Shown here one piece after another: positions 1 through 8,277 of a DNA stretch of 18,475 nt. The position numbers and the translations under genes were made by a program. Origin of the DNA: CAZDHT01 sp964505325 (lineage in GTDB: Bacteria > Planctomycetota > PUPC01); the NCBI GenBank assembly GCA_964505325.1, contig CAZDHT010000083.1, positions 1-18,475 of the forward strand. Direction: 5' to 3'. The notes under the pieces are model-generated. The model had not been told where the DNA came from. It did not search any database and saw only the letters and a program-made list of their open reading frames with translations. The first letter of the stretch is position 1, and each line of letters begins with the position of its first letter.

Positions 1-1
1 C

Positions 2-979
2 AACGCGAACGCACCCTCGCATTGCGCCGCAGCCGCCGGTCTTGATATGCTCTACGCCTACACCGACTATTGCGCCGGCGGGGGCAACCCGTCGAACCTG
101 TTCTTTCGGGTGCTGCGGTTCAACGGAACCGGCTGGACGCTCGGCCCGCCGCGGCTGCTCGATGTCGACTGCCGCCACTGCCCCGAGTTCAAGGTGCGCC
201 TGCTGCGGCTCAAGAGCGGCCGCATCTGGGCCGCCTGGATGCACCTCAGCCGCTTCGGCAAGCACGGCGTCCGCGCCCGGTATTCCGATGACGCCGGAGT
301 GACGTGGCGCGACCCGGACTCGAACGCGCTCCTCATTATCGACCGCGATGAATCGCAGGGGCGACAGCGGTACGGCGTCACCCTCTGGGTCGAGACGCCC
401 GAGGGGCTGACGCCGCCGGCCGATCGCGCCAACGGCCGGCTCGGCCCGATGTACGCGCACGGCGGTCTGGTGCTGACGCCGTACGGCGACCGGATCGCCT
501 GCATCTGGGCGCAGTCGTGGCATCCCAACGCCGTGTGGAGCGTCTTCGATGGCAAGACTTGGGGCAAGCCGAGGCTGATCGGGCGGGGCAGCCCCGTCTC
601 CGCGGTCACCGTCGGAGAGATCATCTATCTGACACTCGCCTACAAGCGCCGGGCGCGCATCCTGCGTTTCTCCGGCGAGAAGTGGATCGAGGACATGCCG
701 CCGGAGGGCAAGGGCGGCGTGCTCTGTGCGACCGGCGACACCGTCTTCAACTTCTGGCTGAACAAGGAAGGCGAGAAGACGGCATTGTATGAGTCGCACA
801 AGCCGGCGGGCGGGAAGTGGACGACGCCGCGGCGGCTGGCGCTGGAGACGGTTCCCGGTACTGGCCGACAGGCGCAGCTTGGGATCACCGTGCCGCAGGT
901 GGCGCCGCCGTCGTTCGTGCCCGTCGCTTGGGGCCCGCACGACGCGTGGATCAAGACGATGCTCGTGCCCGCGAGATAG
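2..979 (+). CDS. BNR-repeat (sialidase-like) beta-propeller protein, 5'-truncated
   Basis: The frame is open from the first bases of the window with no stop before the ATG at 47, so this is the 3' part of a longer gene (325 residues visible); the ATG at 47 is probably internal. An Asp-box of the BNR/sialidase type (YSDDAGVTW) is encoded around 281-307, and further strands end in short W-containing motifs such as FDGKTWG. The C-terminal two thirds resemble the C-terminal half of the next gene: both have a 'CP...LRL-SGR-W..W' segment and a 'P-GD' strand (LTPYGDR here, LVPHGDQ there). This suggests tandem duplication. I see no FRIP motif in the visible part, so sialidase activity is not shown; a glycan-binding or hydrolase propeller is the safe call. 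It lies 31 bases before the next gene. Confidence 0.85.
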   Translation, partial: NANAPSHCAAAAGLDMLYAYTDYCAGGGNPSNLFFRVLRFNGTGWTLGPPRLLDVDCRHCPEFKVRLLRLKSGRIWAAWMHLSRFGKHGVRARYSDDAGVTWRDPDSNALLIIDRDESQGRQRYGVTLWVETPEGLTPPADRANGRLGPMYAHGGLVLTPYGDRIACIWAQSWHPNAVWSVFDGKTWGKPRLIGRGSPVSAVTVGEIIYLTLAYKRRARILRFSGEKWIEDMPPEGKGGVLCATGDTVFNFWLNKEGEKTALYESHKPAGGKWTTPRRLALETVPGTGRQAQLGITVPQVAPPSFVPVAWGPHDAWIKTMLVPAR

Positions 980-996
980 TCGGACTAGGCGCGGGC

Positions 997-1004
997 AAAG
1001 GAGG
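997..1004 (+). promoter_or_regulatory. Shine-Dalgarno site fixing the start at 1011
   Basis: AAAGGAGG, a near-perfect Shine-Dalgarno sequence, lies 6 bases before the ATG at 1011. The same frame is open back to 789 inside the previous gene. This site, plus the signal peptide that starts at 1011, decides the start. Confidence 0.85.
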
Positions 1005-1010
1005 TGGGCG

Positions 1011-3194
1011 ATGCGAGGGATATTGATCGGCGCGATGGCGCTGGCGCTGATGCCGCGGGCGGCCGATGCCGCAGACCAAGCCAAGGATGTGAAGCTCATC
1101 GCCGGCTTCGAGTGGGAAAACTACGCCGGGGTGCTCGGTCGATGGCACTACTTGGGCAAGCCGTACCCGAAGCGCCCCCCCAGCGGATGGAAGGGCGAGA
1201 AGACCACGCGCGAGCAGGCCGCCAAGGACGGATTCCAGATCATCAACGGCACGCCCTCGTCGTCACGGCACATGCCCGGTAAGCTGTGTGAGCCCAAGCA
1301 CGCCACGCAGGGCACGTTCGCGCTGCACTTCCTGCCGCAGCTCGTCGAGATGTACGGTTGGCGCAACCTCGAACGCGTCGCGCAGAAGAAGTGGATGCAC
1401 ATGTTCCGCCCCGGCATCCCCGGCTACGATGCGACCGACTGGTACTACCAGCGCTTCTGCCACGTGTGGCAGCGGAACTGGACGCGCACGACGGACTGGA
1501 GCGCCTGCGACCGGCTGCGCTTCGACGTGCACGCCGAGGGCCAGCCGGTGACGCTGGGCCTGCGCCTCCGTGATGGCACCGGGCCGCGCATCAACGCCGG
1601 CCCCACCGGAGTCAAGACCGCCATCGGCCTGTTCGTGGTGCCGGCCGACCAGACGGTGACGTGCGAGTTCCCGCTTGCCGAGATGGCCCGCGTCGGCGAG
1701 GTTGATCTCCGCAAGGTCCACCGCGTGCTCATTCGCCTCAACGGCCTGCCCAGCAAGAAGGCGCCGAAGAACCTGTACCTCGACAACATCCGCCTGATCG
1801 CCAGGGGAGTCGACGCCACGCCGAAGCTGAAGCTGGTCAAGATGCAGGGCGAGCCGCGGCCCCACACCCGGCTGGTCGACCAGAGGCCACCCGCCAAACG
1901 CGACCCCCAGAAGCGCACGCGCAACGTCGGCCCGGTCGAGCCGCTCGGCCCGGTGACCATCAACAAGGCGGCGCTGTACTGGGCGGCGAACGGGCACCTC
2001 GTCGGCCCGGGCCACTTCGGCGGGTCCGGCGCCACTTACTTCCGCGACGCCCGCCGCGGCGTGGTCGCCTACGACAACGACCGCCTGCTGGTGGTCATGG
2101 TCGGCCGCGGCAAGTCAAAGAAAGGCGGACTCATCGCGCTCGCGACGTTCGACGGCGGGAAGACCTGGGGCGGCCTGAAGCCGGAGGACAAGGACTTCAC
2201 CTTGCTGCCCTGGTCCTTGCGGGCGGGGGTGTCTGCCGACTACTACGGCGATGCCTACTACCTCGGCACGCCCAACTGCGACTCCTATCGCGAAGGTCAG
2301 GACATCTGCCTGTTCCGCCTTGCCTTCACCGGCGAGACGTGGGTGCCCGACCGCTTCGCTACCGTGTACCAGAACGGCTACAAGTGCCCGGCGCACGGTC
2401 GCGGCCTGCGGCTGGCCAGCGGGCGGCTGTGGATGCTCTGGCACGACGGGTGGGGCGGGGACTTCGCCAAGTACAGCGACGACGACGGCCACACGTTCGT
2501 GCCCTGCAAGGACGCGAGCCTGCCGCCGCCGCGGCCGTTCTACGTGCCGAAGCTCGACGCCAAGGACTGGCCGCCGGCGCCGCCGAAGGAGATCATCCTG
2601 TTCCCCGCGCTCCAGCGTCTGAACGGGTTCCTGCTCGTGCCGCACGGCGACCAGGCTGCCTGCGTCGCCGGCGACGGCAGCTACCAAGTCCACGATGGCA
2701 CCACGTGGGGGGCGAAACAGCCCGGGCCCAAGTGGCCGGGCGACACGCGGAAGCTGGGCCTCCTGTCGGAGACGGTGCTCGGCGGGAACCGGCTTGTCGT
2801 CGCCCGCAGCGCGCGATACTCCAGCCGCGGCGAGGCCGAGCCCCTCGGCCCTCTGCACGCCGCCTGGCAAACCGGCTCTGGGTGGAAGGTCGAGACGCTC
2901 GAGCCGAGCGGCGTGGGCGAGTCGATCATGACGGCCAGCGGCGACGTCGCGTTCTGCTTCTACGTCAAGAGGACCGATGCCGGCGAACGCGAGGTTCGCT
3001 GCCGCCGCCTCAAGGACGACAAGTGGGGGCCGTCGGAGTTGCTGGCGACCGGGCCGTTCCGCATCAACCACCTGGCGGCGCCGCAGACCTGTCCGCCCAG
3101 CTACGCGTGCGTCTTCTACGACGAGTTCATTGACATGACCAAGCGGCGGACGGCCACCTCGGCGGTCCGATTCATTCGCGTGCCCAACAAGTGA
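1011..3194 (+). CDS. Secreted protein: CBM-like N-terminal domain fused to BNR/sialidase-like propeller
   Basis: 727 residues. The first ~21 residues form a signal peptide (MRGILIGAMALALMPRAADA, then AD). Residues ~27-267 look like a carbohydrate-binding beta-sandwich: a 'DWSACDRLRFDVHAEG' strand, an 'F-L..M' strand and a closing YLDNIRL strand, as in CBM11-like/CIA30-like modules. From ~320 onward there is a BNR propeller with Asp-boxes at 379-386 (TFDGGKTW) and 488-496 (YSDDDGHTF). The C-terminal half is paralogous to the preceding truncated gene. Likely role (inferred): an extracytoplasmic glycan-binding or glycan-hydrolysing protein. No catalytic sialidase set (FRIP, arginine triad) could be recognised. 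The ATG at 1011 is chosen over the open frame from 789 because of the Shine-Dalgarno site and signal peptide. The next gene starts 19 bases downstream. Confidence 0.87.
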   Translation: MRGILIGAMALALMPRAADAADQAKDVKLIAGFEWENYAGVLGRWHYLGKPYPKRPPSGWKGEKTTREQAAKDGFQIINGTPSSSRHMPGKLCEPKHATQGTFALHFLPQLVEMYGWRNLERVAQKKWMHMFRPGIPGYDATDWYYQRFCHVWQRNWTRTTDWSACDRLRFDVHAEGQPVTLGLRLRDGTGPRINAGPTGVKTAIGLFVVPADQTVTCEFPLAEMARVGEVDLRKVHRVLIRLNGLPSKKAPKNLYLDNIRLIARGVDATPKLKLVKMQGEPRPHTRLVDQRPPAKRDPQKRTRNVGPVEPLGPVTINKAALYWAANGHLVGPGHFGGSGATYFRDARRGVVAYDNDRLLVVMVGRGKSKKGGLIALATFDGGKTWGGLKPEDKDFTLLPWSLRAGVSADYYGDAYYLGTPNCDSYREGQDICLFRLAFTGETWVPDRFATVYQNGYKCPAHGRGLRLASGRLWMLWHDGWGGDFAKYSDDDGHTFVPCKDASLPPPRPFYVPKLDAKDWPPAPPKEIILFPALQRLNGFLLVPHGDQAACVAGDGSYQVHDGTTWGAKQPGPKWPGDTRKLGLLSETVLGGNRLVVARSARYSSRGEAEPLGPLHAAWQTGSGWKVETLEPSGVGESIMTASGDVAFCFYVKRTDAGEREVRCRRLKDDKWGPSELLATGPFRINHLAAPQTCPPSYACVFYDEFIDMTKRRTATSAVRFIRVPNK

Positions 3195-3213
3195 GAACGA
3201 AAGGAACAGATCT

Positions 3214-4464
3214 GTGTCGAGACACGTCTTCATCGGATTGGTGGTCCTGGCGTGTGTCAGCCGGGCCGGAGCGGAGGAAGGGCCCGGGCGAACCGGCCCG
3301 CTCGCGACGCTGCCGAGCAAGCCCGGCCCGCACATCGAGAAGATCAAGGCGATGGGCGACCATGCGTGGCTCGACATCGGCCAGCCGGCTCCGGATCCCA
3401 AGTTCGGCCAGGGGCGCGGCCGGTCGTGGTGCGCGCAGATGAGCTACGCGGCCGACCTGCGCGGCGCGTTCCACGCCGGCGAGGGGGTCCACGCCTACAT
3501 CAAGCCCGACGGCTACTACATGGATGACATCTTCTTCTACGACATCAACGCGCACGCGTGGATCTGCATCTATCCCGGCACCAAGGCGGGCGACGACCAG
3601 GGGCTCGAGCTCAACAAGGATGGCTTCTACGTCAACCAAGCGGGCGACATCATCATGGTCGCGCCGCTCGCCCACAACTACGGCGGCACGATCTACGACT
3701 CGGACCGCAAGAAGTTCGTCGTGATGCCTAATCAGTTCGTGATGAACTGGTGGGCGCCGGGGAAGCTGCGCCAGGCGGCCAAGCTGTTGCCCCAGGCGCG
3801 CGCCAAGCTGAAGGGCAAGCAGTTCAGCCCGTGGTTCTGGAACACGGTGACCGCCAAGTTCGAGCGCCATCCGGCCAGGGGCCCCGGCCCCGGCGACAAT
3901 GACGGTCGCGGCATCGTGACGATTTACCTGCCGAGCATCAAGAAGCTCTTCGTCCGCGACCAGCGGCGCCGCAACTGGCTGTACGACCCGGACAAGAAAG
4001 CGTGGAGCGCCGCGGCCAAGGGCCCGGAGGGGAAGACCAGCGCCGGCATGGTCGCCTGCCACGACACGAAGCGTGACCGCATCATCCTGCCCACCGGTTA
4101 TCGCGTCGACCCGGGCTGGTTCGCCTACGACGTGAAGGCCGACAAGTGGCTTGACCTCCAGCCCAAGGGCGGCGGCAGGACAACCGACCAGAACGCCAGC
4201 TGCGTGACGTACGACACGGTCAACGACGTCGTCATCCTCATCAGTCGCAGGGTCGACCCGCGAGGGATGTTCGTCTACGATTGCAGCACCAACGCCTGGC
4301 TCAACGAGAAGCCCATCGCGCTGCCCGCGAAGTTCGGCGGCTCCACCGCGTTCTACGACCCGATCAACAACGCCCACTACTATTACCAGGCGTACGACAG
4401 CCACCCGAAGGGCAAGTTCTGGCTGTACCGCTACAAACGGGCGCCCAAGGAGACCAAGGAATGA
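3214..4464 (+). CDS. Secreted Kelch-like beta-propeller, array member 1
   Basis: 416 residues from a GTG start, with AAAGGA 8 bases upstream and a signal peptide ending at A-G-A (about residue 20). After it comes a signature shared with the genes at 4461 and 6949: LPSKPGPHI-KIKAMGDHAWL, then RGR-W, then the first blade GEGVHAYIKPDGYYMDD (His93, Tyr95) followed by FFYDINAHAW. Blade strands of the type 'WLYDPDKKAW', 'FAYDVKADKW' and 'FVYDCSTNAW' recur, as in Kelch or galactose-oxidase-like propellers. It ends with FYDPINNAHYYYQAYDS and a 'WLYRYKRA' closing strand. It overlaps the next gene by ATGA at 4461-4464, implying translational coupling. The function is not recognised; the fold class is an inference from repeat pattern. 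Glycan binding, or a propeller lyase or hydrolase, would fit the neighbourhood. Confidence 0.88.
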   Translation: MSRHVFIGLVVLACVSRAGAEEGPGRTGPLATLPSKPGPHIEKIKAMGDHAWLDIGQPAPDPKFGQGRGRSWCAQMSYAADLRGAFHAGEGVHAYIKPDGYYMDDIFFYDINAHAWICIYPGTKAGDDQGLELNKDGFYVNQAGDIIMVAPLAHNYGGTIYDSDRKKFVVMPNQFVMNWWAPGKLRQAAKLLPQARAKLKGKQFSPWFWNTVTAKFERHPARGPGPGDNDGRGIVTIYLPSIKKLFVRDQRRRNWLYDPDKKAWSAAAKGPEGKTSAGMVACHDTKRDRIILPTGYRVDPGWFAYDVKADKWLDLQPKGGGRTTDQNASCVTYDTVNDVVILISRRVDPRGMFVYDCSTNAWLNEKPIALPAKFGGSTAFYDPINNAHYYYQAYDSHPKGKFWLYRYKRAPKETKE

Positions 4465-5714
4465 GGCGTGAGATACCCTTTCTGGCCGTGGTTCTCTGCG
4501 CATCTGTGGCGCTTGCGGCTGAGCGCACCAACCCGCTCAACGGACTTCCGGGCAAGCCGGGCCCGCACGTCGCCAAGATCAAGACGCTGGGCGACAATGC
4601 GTGGCTGTCGCTCGGCAGGCCCGCGGCCGACCCGAAGTGGGGCATGGCCCGCGGGCGGGCGTGGGGCGGACGGGCCCTGACCGCGGCGCCCGACCTGGGC
4701 GGGGCCTTCTTCTGCGGCGAGGGCGTCCACGCCTACGTCAAGCCCGACGGATACTACATGTGCGACCTGTGGTTCTACGACCGCAACGCCAACCGCTGGC
4801 TGTGCCTGTATCCGGGGGTCCACGTCAAGACGGTGAAGCTGCGGCTGGACAAGCATGGCTTCGAGGTTGACGAGCGGGGCGAGCACACCCCCATCGCCTT
4901 TCTCGGCCACGCCTACGGCAGCACCACGTACGACAGCGACCTGCGGAAGTACGTGGTGATCTACGCGAACATCTGCTACGTCAACGCCCGCATCAAGCAG
5001 CGACAGGCGTGGCTCGGCGTGCCGCCGGAGAAGCGGGGCCGGATCTACGCGATCGGCAATCTGAACTCGAGGGCCAAGCACCCGCTGTTCTGGGACGCGG
5101 CCGCCGGCAAGTGGGAGCGGCGATTCGTCCAGGCTCCCGGCGGCTTCGACCACAGCCGCGAGGACGGCGTGGCCCAGTACGTCCCGTCGCTGAAGAAGAC
5201 CCTGTTCGCCATCCGCGACCAAGTCTGGCTCTACGATTACCGGACCAACGCGTGGACGGGGTCGGCCAAGACCGGCTGCCCGTTGAAGGGCTATGAGAAC
5301 GGCTGCTACGACTCGAAGCGGAACCGTCTCTACGTCGCCCGGGGCAAGCAGTTCGCGTGGCTGGACATCGCCACGATGAGGTGGGCCGAGGTCAAGGCCC
5401 CGGGCCAGCCGGAGAATTTCTACTCAACGAATACCGTGTGCTTGAACTACGACGCCGCCAACGATGTCATCCTCTTCCACGAAAACAGGAAGCACAGGAC
5501 CCGGGGCTTCGTGTCGATCTACGACATCACCGCGGACAAGTGGACCACCCCGGCGCACAGCTTCCCCGGCGAGTGCGACGGCAGGGCCGCGATGGTTCAG
5601 AGCTTCTATGCCCCCGGCCTGAATGCGCACTTCTTCTACCTGGCCAACGACAGCAGCACCGGCCCCGGCGTCATGCTCGCCTATCGCTACAAGCACGCCG
5701 CCAAGGGTGGATGA
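4461..5714 (+). CDS. Secreted Kelch-like beta-propeller, array member 2
   Basis: 417 residues. The start is the ATG at 4461, overlapping the stop of the previous gene, rather than the upstream open frame at 4281, because it begins the signal peptide (MRREIPFLAVVLCASVALA, then AE). It keeps the family signature LPGKPGPHVAKIKTLGDNAW, the first blade GEGVHAYVKPDGYYM (His90) and LWFYDRNANRW, and later 'WLYDYRTNAW', 'AWLDIATMRW' and 'SIYDITADKW' blades. The C-terminus has FYAPGLNAHFFYLANDS and 'MLAYRYKHA'. It is closest to the gene at 6949: both share HPLFWD-AAGKWERRFV, conserved at nucleotide level (5082 onward and 7602 onward). The function is unknown. Export and the array context suggest a role on an extracellular polymer. 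Confidence 0.88.
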   Translation: MRREIPFLAVVLCASVALAAERTNPLNGLPGKPGPHVAKIKTLGDNAWLSLGRPAADPKWGMARGRAWGGRALTAAPDLGGAFFCGEGVHAYVKPDGYYMCDLWFYDRNANRWLCLYPGVHVKTVKLRLDKHGFEVDERGEHTPIAFLGHAYGSTTYDSDLRKYVVIYANICYVNARIKQRQAWLGVPPEKRGRIYAIGNLNSRAKHPLFWDAAAGKWERRFVQAPGGFDHSREDGVAQYVPSLKKTLFAIRDQVWLYDYRTNAWTGSAKTGCPLKGYENGCYDSKRNRLYVARGKQFAWLDIATMRWAEVKAPGQPENFYSTNTVCLNYDAANDVILFHENRKHRTRGFVSIYDITADKWTTPAHSFPGECDGRAAMVQSFYAPGLNAHFFYLANDSSTGPGVMLAYRYKHAAKGG

Positions 5715-5729
5715 GGGAGGAGAGAGAAT

Positions 5730-6944
5730 ATGCGGCACGCCGTTGGCACCATCCTGTTCGTGTTCGCATTCGCTGCCGGGGTCCGCGCAGGCGAACCGGA
5801 GCAGAAGGGCCTGCTGGCGGACCTGAAGGCCGGCGAGTGGGTCAGGCTGCCGGCGGTTCTTACGGATAAGACCAAGGACGCCGGCTTCTCCAGCCGCAGT
5901 TGGAACAACCTCCGCTACGACCCGAAGACCGCGCGGTTCTATGTGTGGGAAGGCTGGTGCGCCTGGCACAGCGACCCGAGGTACGGCTTCCCCTACACGC
6001 TCCGCCGCTACCACATCTACAGCGACGCCCTGTACAGCTTCGCCGTTCCCGAATCGTTGAAGAGCGGTAAGGTCGCTCTCGACATCGAGGCGGTGTCCTG
6101 CTGGAGCTGGGCGCCCCGCAAGCAGTGGACCCTCCGGGATCCGGCCAAAGACCATCCGAAGATGCGGACGCCCAGCCCGAAGGACCGGCATCCTTTTGAC
6201 AGTACGGCCTTCGACACCAAGCGCCGGGGCTTGTGGCAGTTTGGCGGCGTCAACATGGGCGGCGGCCTCGGCTGGCTCTCGGACCTGTGGTTCTACGACA
6301 TTGCCAAGGGCGAATGGAGGGAGCTACATCCGCCCAAGGCGCCGCGCGTCGCCGGCGCCGCCGGGACCGTCTACGTGGCAGAGCAGGACCTCCTCTTCGC
6401 ACTCGTGCAGGCCCCCGGCAAACTCGGGGTCTGGGAGTACCACATCGCAAAGAACAAGTGGATCGAGGTGACGGGCCACCAGAAGAAATATCGCCTCGAC
6501 TGGGGGGCGTTTCACACGGTCTACCATCCCGGGCGTAAGCGCTGCCTTTTCTTCTCTTCGCTGGCGACGGGCGAGAAAGATGAAAAGGGCAAGCCGAAGA
6601 AATCGCTGCACCTCTTCACCTACGACCCGGCCACCAGGACGATGGAGCCGCGCGGACCGGTGAAGTCGCCCGAGGGACACTGGTTCGAGATGACGCTCGA
6701 CGCGAAGCGCGACCGCCTGCTGTGCCTCAAGCCCTCCGGCCCGGGCAAGGGCGTACCGATGGACTTGTGGGCCTACGACTTCGAGTCGAATGCGTTCCGC
6801 AAGCTCGCCGTCCGCGGGACACCCCCGCCCAGGCAGTCGGGCGCCCCCTGCACGTTCGCCTGGGATGAGAAGAACGACCTCTATGTGGTCTGGCGCAGCA
6901 AGCGAGTGCATGTGCTGCGGCCTGAGGGCGAGGAGAAGAAGTGA
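5730..6944 (+). CDS. Secreted Kelch-like beta-propeller, divergent array member 3
   Basis: 404 residues, with GGGAGG just upstream (5715-5720) and a signal peptide ending at V-R-A before GEP (about residue 20). It carries Kelch-like strands 'LWFYDIAKGEW' (Asp185 onward), 'GVWEYHIAKNKW', 'LFTYDPATRTM' and 'DLWAYDFESNAF'. It lacks the GDNAW signature, the first-blade histidine motif and the NAHFYY ending found in its neighbours. The blade equivalent to their FYDINAHRW lies about 80 residues further in, after a W/Y-rich N-terminal segment (residues ~40-110, e.g. YVWEGWCAWHSDPRYG). It is therefore a distinct subfamily inserted in the array. The fold call is by repeat pattern only, and I cannot assign a function. 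It is 15 bases from the previous gene and 4 from the next. Confidence 0.85.
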   Translation: MRHAVGTILFVFAFAAGVRAGEPEQKGLLADLKAGEWVRLPAVLTDKTKDAGFSSRSWNNLRYDPKTARFYVWEGWCAWHSDPRYGFPYTLRRYHIYSDALYSFAVPESLKSGKVALDIEAVSCWSWAPRKQWTLRDPAKDHPKMRTPSPKDRHPFDSTAFDTKRRGLWQFGGVNMGGGLGWLSDLWFYDIAKGEWRELHPPKAPRVAGAAGTVYVAEQDLLFALVQAPGKLGVWEYHIAKNKWIEVTGHQKKYRLDWGAFHTVYHPGRKRCLFFSSLATGEKDEKGKPKKSLHLFTYDPATRTMEPRGPVKSPEGHWFEMTLDAKRDRLLCLKPSGPGKGVPMDLWAYDFESNAFRKLAVRGTPPPRQSGAPCTFAWDEKNDLYVVWRSKRVHVLRPEGEEKK

Positions 6945-6948
6945 CCGA

Positions 6949-8277
6949 ATGAGACTCACGCTAATGGTGGCCACTCTGTGCGCTGGTTCCGCGCTCTGGA
7001 TTGCGCCGACTGTTCGCGCGGCGGACCAGCCCCAGGTCGAGAAGACGGGGCCTCTCGCGGCGCTGCCTTCGAAGCCCGGGCTGCACATCGCGAAGATCAA
7101 GGCGCTGGGCGACAACGCGTGGCTGGACCTCGGCTGCCCGGCGGCGGACCCGACGCAGGGGAAGGAGGGCGTGGCCCGCGGCCGCGCCTGGGGCGGGCGC
7201 TCACTTTGCGCCGCGCCGGACCTGCGCGGCGCGTTCTTCTGCGGCACCGGCGTCCACGGATACGTCAAGTCGAACGGCCACTACATGGACGACCTGTGGT
7301 TTTACGACATCAACGCCCACCGCTGGATTTGCCTCTACCCCGGCGCCAGCAAGAAGACGAAGCTCCACCTCGACAAGCGGGGCTTCGAGGTCAACGAGCA
7401 GGGCGATCCGATCCCCGTGTCGTACCTCTCGCACGCCTACGGGAGCATGACCTACGACTCAGACCGGAAGAAGCTGGTCATCGTCTGGAGCCAGTGCCCC
7501 TGGTGGGGCCGGGCCGTCCCCCAGCGCTGGAAGTGGCTGGGCATTCCGGAGGACAAGCGCACATACGGGAACGCCGGCCCGGTCGTACCCGAGGGCAGGC
7601 ATCCGTTGTTCTGGGACGTGGCGGCCGGCAAGTGGGAGCGGCGGTTCGTGGCTCAGCACGCGGGGTTCGAGACGCGCGGCGCGCCGGCGTGGTCGGCCCT
7701 GACCGAGTACGTGCCATACCTCAAGAAGACGTTTCACGCCGGGCCGAGCTACCGCAGCTACCGCGACCACGCCGGCTGGCTCTACGACTATGCGAGCAAC
7801 TCGTGGACGGAGGTCAAGACGACGAAGCAGCCGCGCGGCGGGCCCGCCGGACACAACGGCTGCTACGACTCGAAACGCGACCGGCTCTACACCGTGGGCG
7901 GAGCGCGGATGGCGTATTTCGACCTGAAGACCAACGTTTGGACGGACGTCAAGGCCAAGGGGCAGCCCGAGAACTTCGGCTCGAGCAACAACGGCCGGCT
8001 CACCTTCGACACCGCCGGCGGGGTGCTGGTCTGGCACCCCAACGACGCCGCGAAGGGCAACATACATGTCTATGACCCCGACACGAGCGCGTGGGAGAAG
8101 CCGGAGCGCACGCTCCCGAAGCCGGCGTACAGCGGGATGGTCCACGGCTGCTACGATCCGGCGCTCAACGCGCACTTCTATTACATCGCCCGCGACAGCA
8201 ATAACAGGAACACGACGATGCTGGCGTATCGCTGCAAGCGCGCCGGCAGGCGATACAGGAAAGGAGTAGAGAAATGA
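6949..8277 (+). CDS. Secreted Kelch-like beta-propeller, array member 4
   Basis: 442 residues. The ATG at 6949 is chosen over the longer open frame from 6790 because it starts a signal peptide (MRLTLMVATLCAGSALW..., cleavage after T-V-R-A) and has AGGAGAAG at 6931-6938. It carries the full family signature: LPSKPGLHIAKIKALGDNAW, RGRAWGGR, APDLRGAFFCG, GTGVHGYVKSNGHYMDD (His103), LWFYDINAHRWICLYPG. The shared HPLFWDVAAGKWERRFV segment and blades 'WLYDYASNSW', 'AYFDLKTNVW' and 'HVYDPDTSAW' follow. It ends with YDPALNAHFYYIARDS and 'MLAYRCKRAG'. It is the longest family member, with an extra loop around residues 190-215. The next gene overlaps by ATGA (8274-8277). The function is unknown; its close similarity to the gene at 4461 points to fairly recent duplication. 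Confidence 0.88.
   Translation: MRLTLMVATLCAGSALWIAPTVRAADQPQVEKTGPLAALPSKPGLHIAKIKALGDNAWLDLGCPAADPTQGKEGVARGRAWGGRSLCAAPDLRGAFFCGTGVHGYVKSNGHYMDDLWFYDINAHRWICLYPGASKKTKLHLDKRGFEVNEQGDPIPVSYLSHAYGSMTYDSDRKKLVIVWSQCPWWGRAVPQRWKWLGIPEDKRTYGNAGPVVPEGRHPLFWDVAAGKWERRFVAQHAGFETRGAPAWSALTEYVPYLKKTFHAGPSYRSYRDHAGWLYDYASNSWTEVKTTKQPRGGPAGHNGCYDSKRDRLYTVGGARMAYFDLKTNVWTDVKAKGQPENFGSSNNGRLTFDTAGGVLVWHPNDAAKGNIHVYDPDTSAWEKPERTLPKPAYSGMVHGCYDPALNAHFYYIARDSNNRNTTMLAYRCKRAGRRYRKGVEK

Noticed and set aside
47..979. ATG at 47 as the real start of the first gene
   Set aside because: The frame is open further upstream, there is no ribosome binding site or signal peptide, and the paralogous gene has coding sequence before the equivalent point.
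789..1010. N-terminal extension of the CBM-BNR gene
   Set aside because: It overlaps the previous gene's coding end, reads as Arg-rich shadow sequence, and the Shine-Dalgarno site and signal peptide place the start at 1011.
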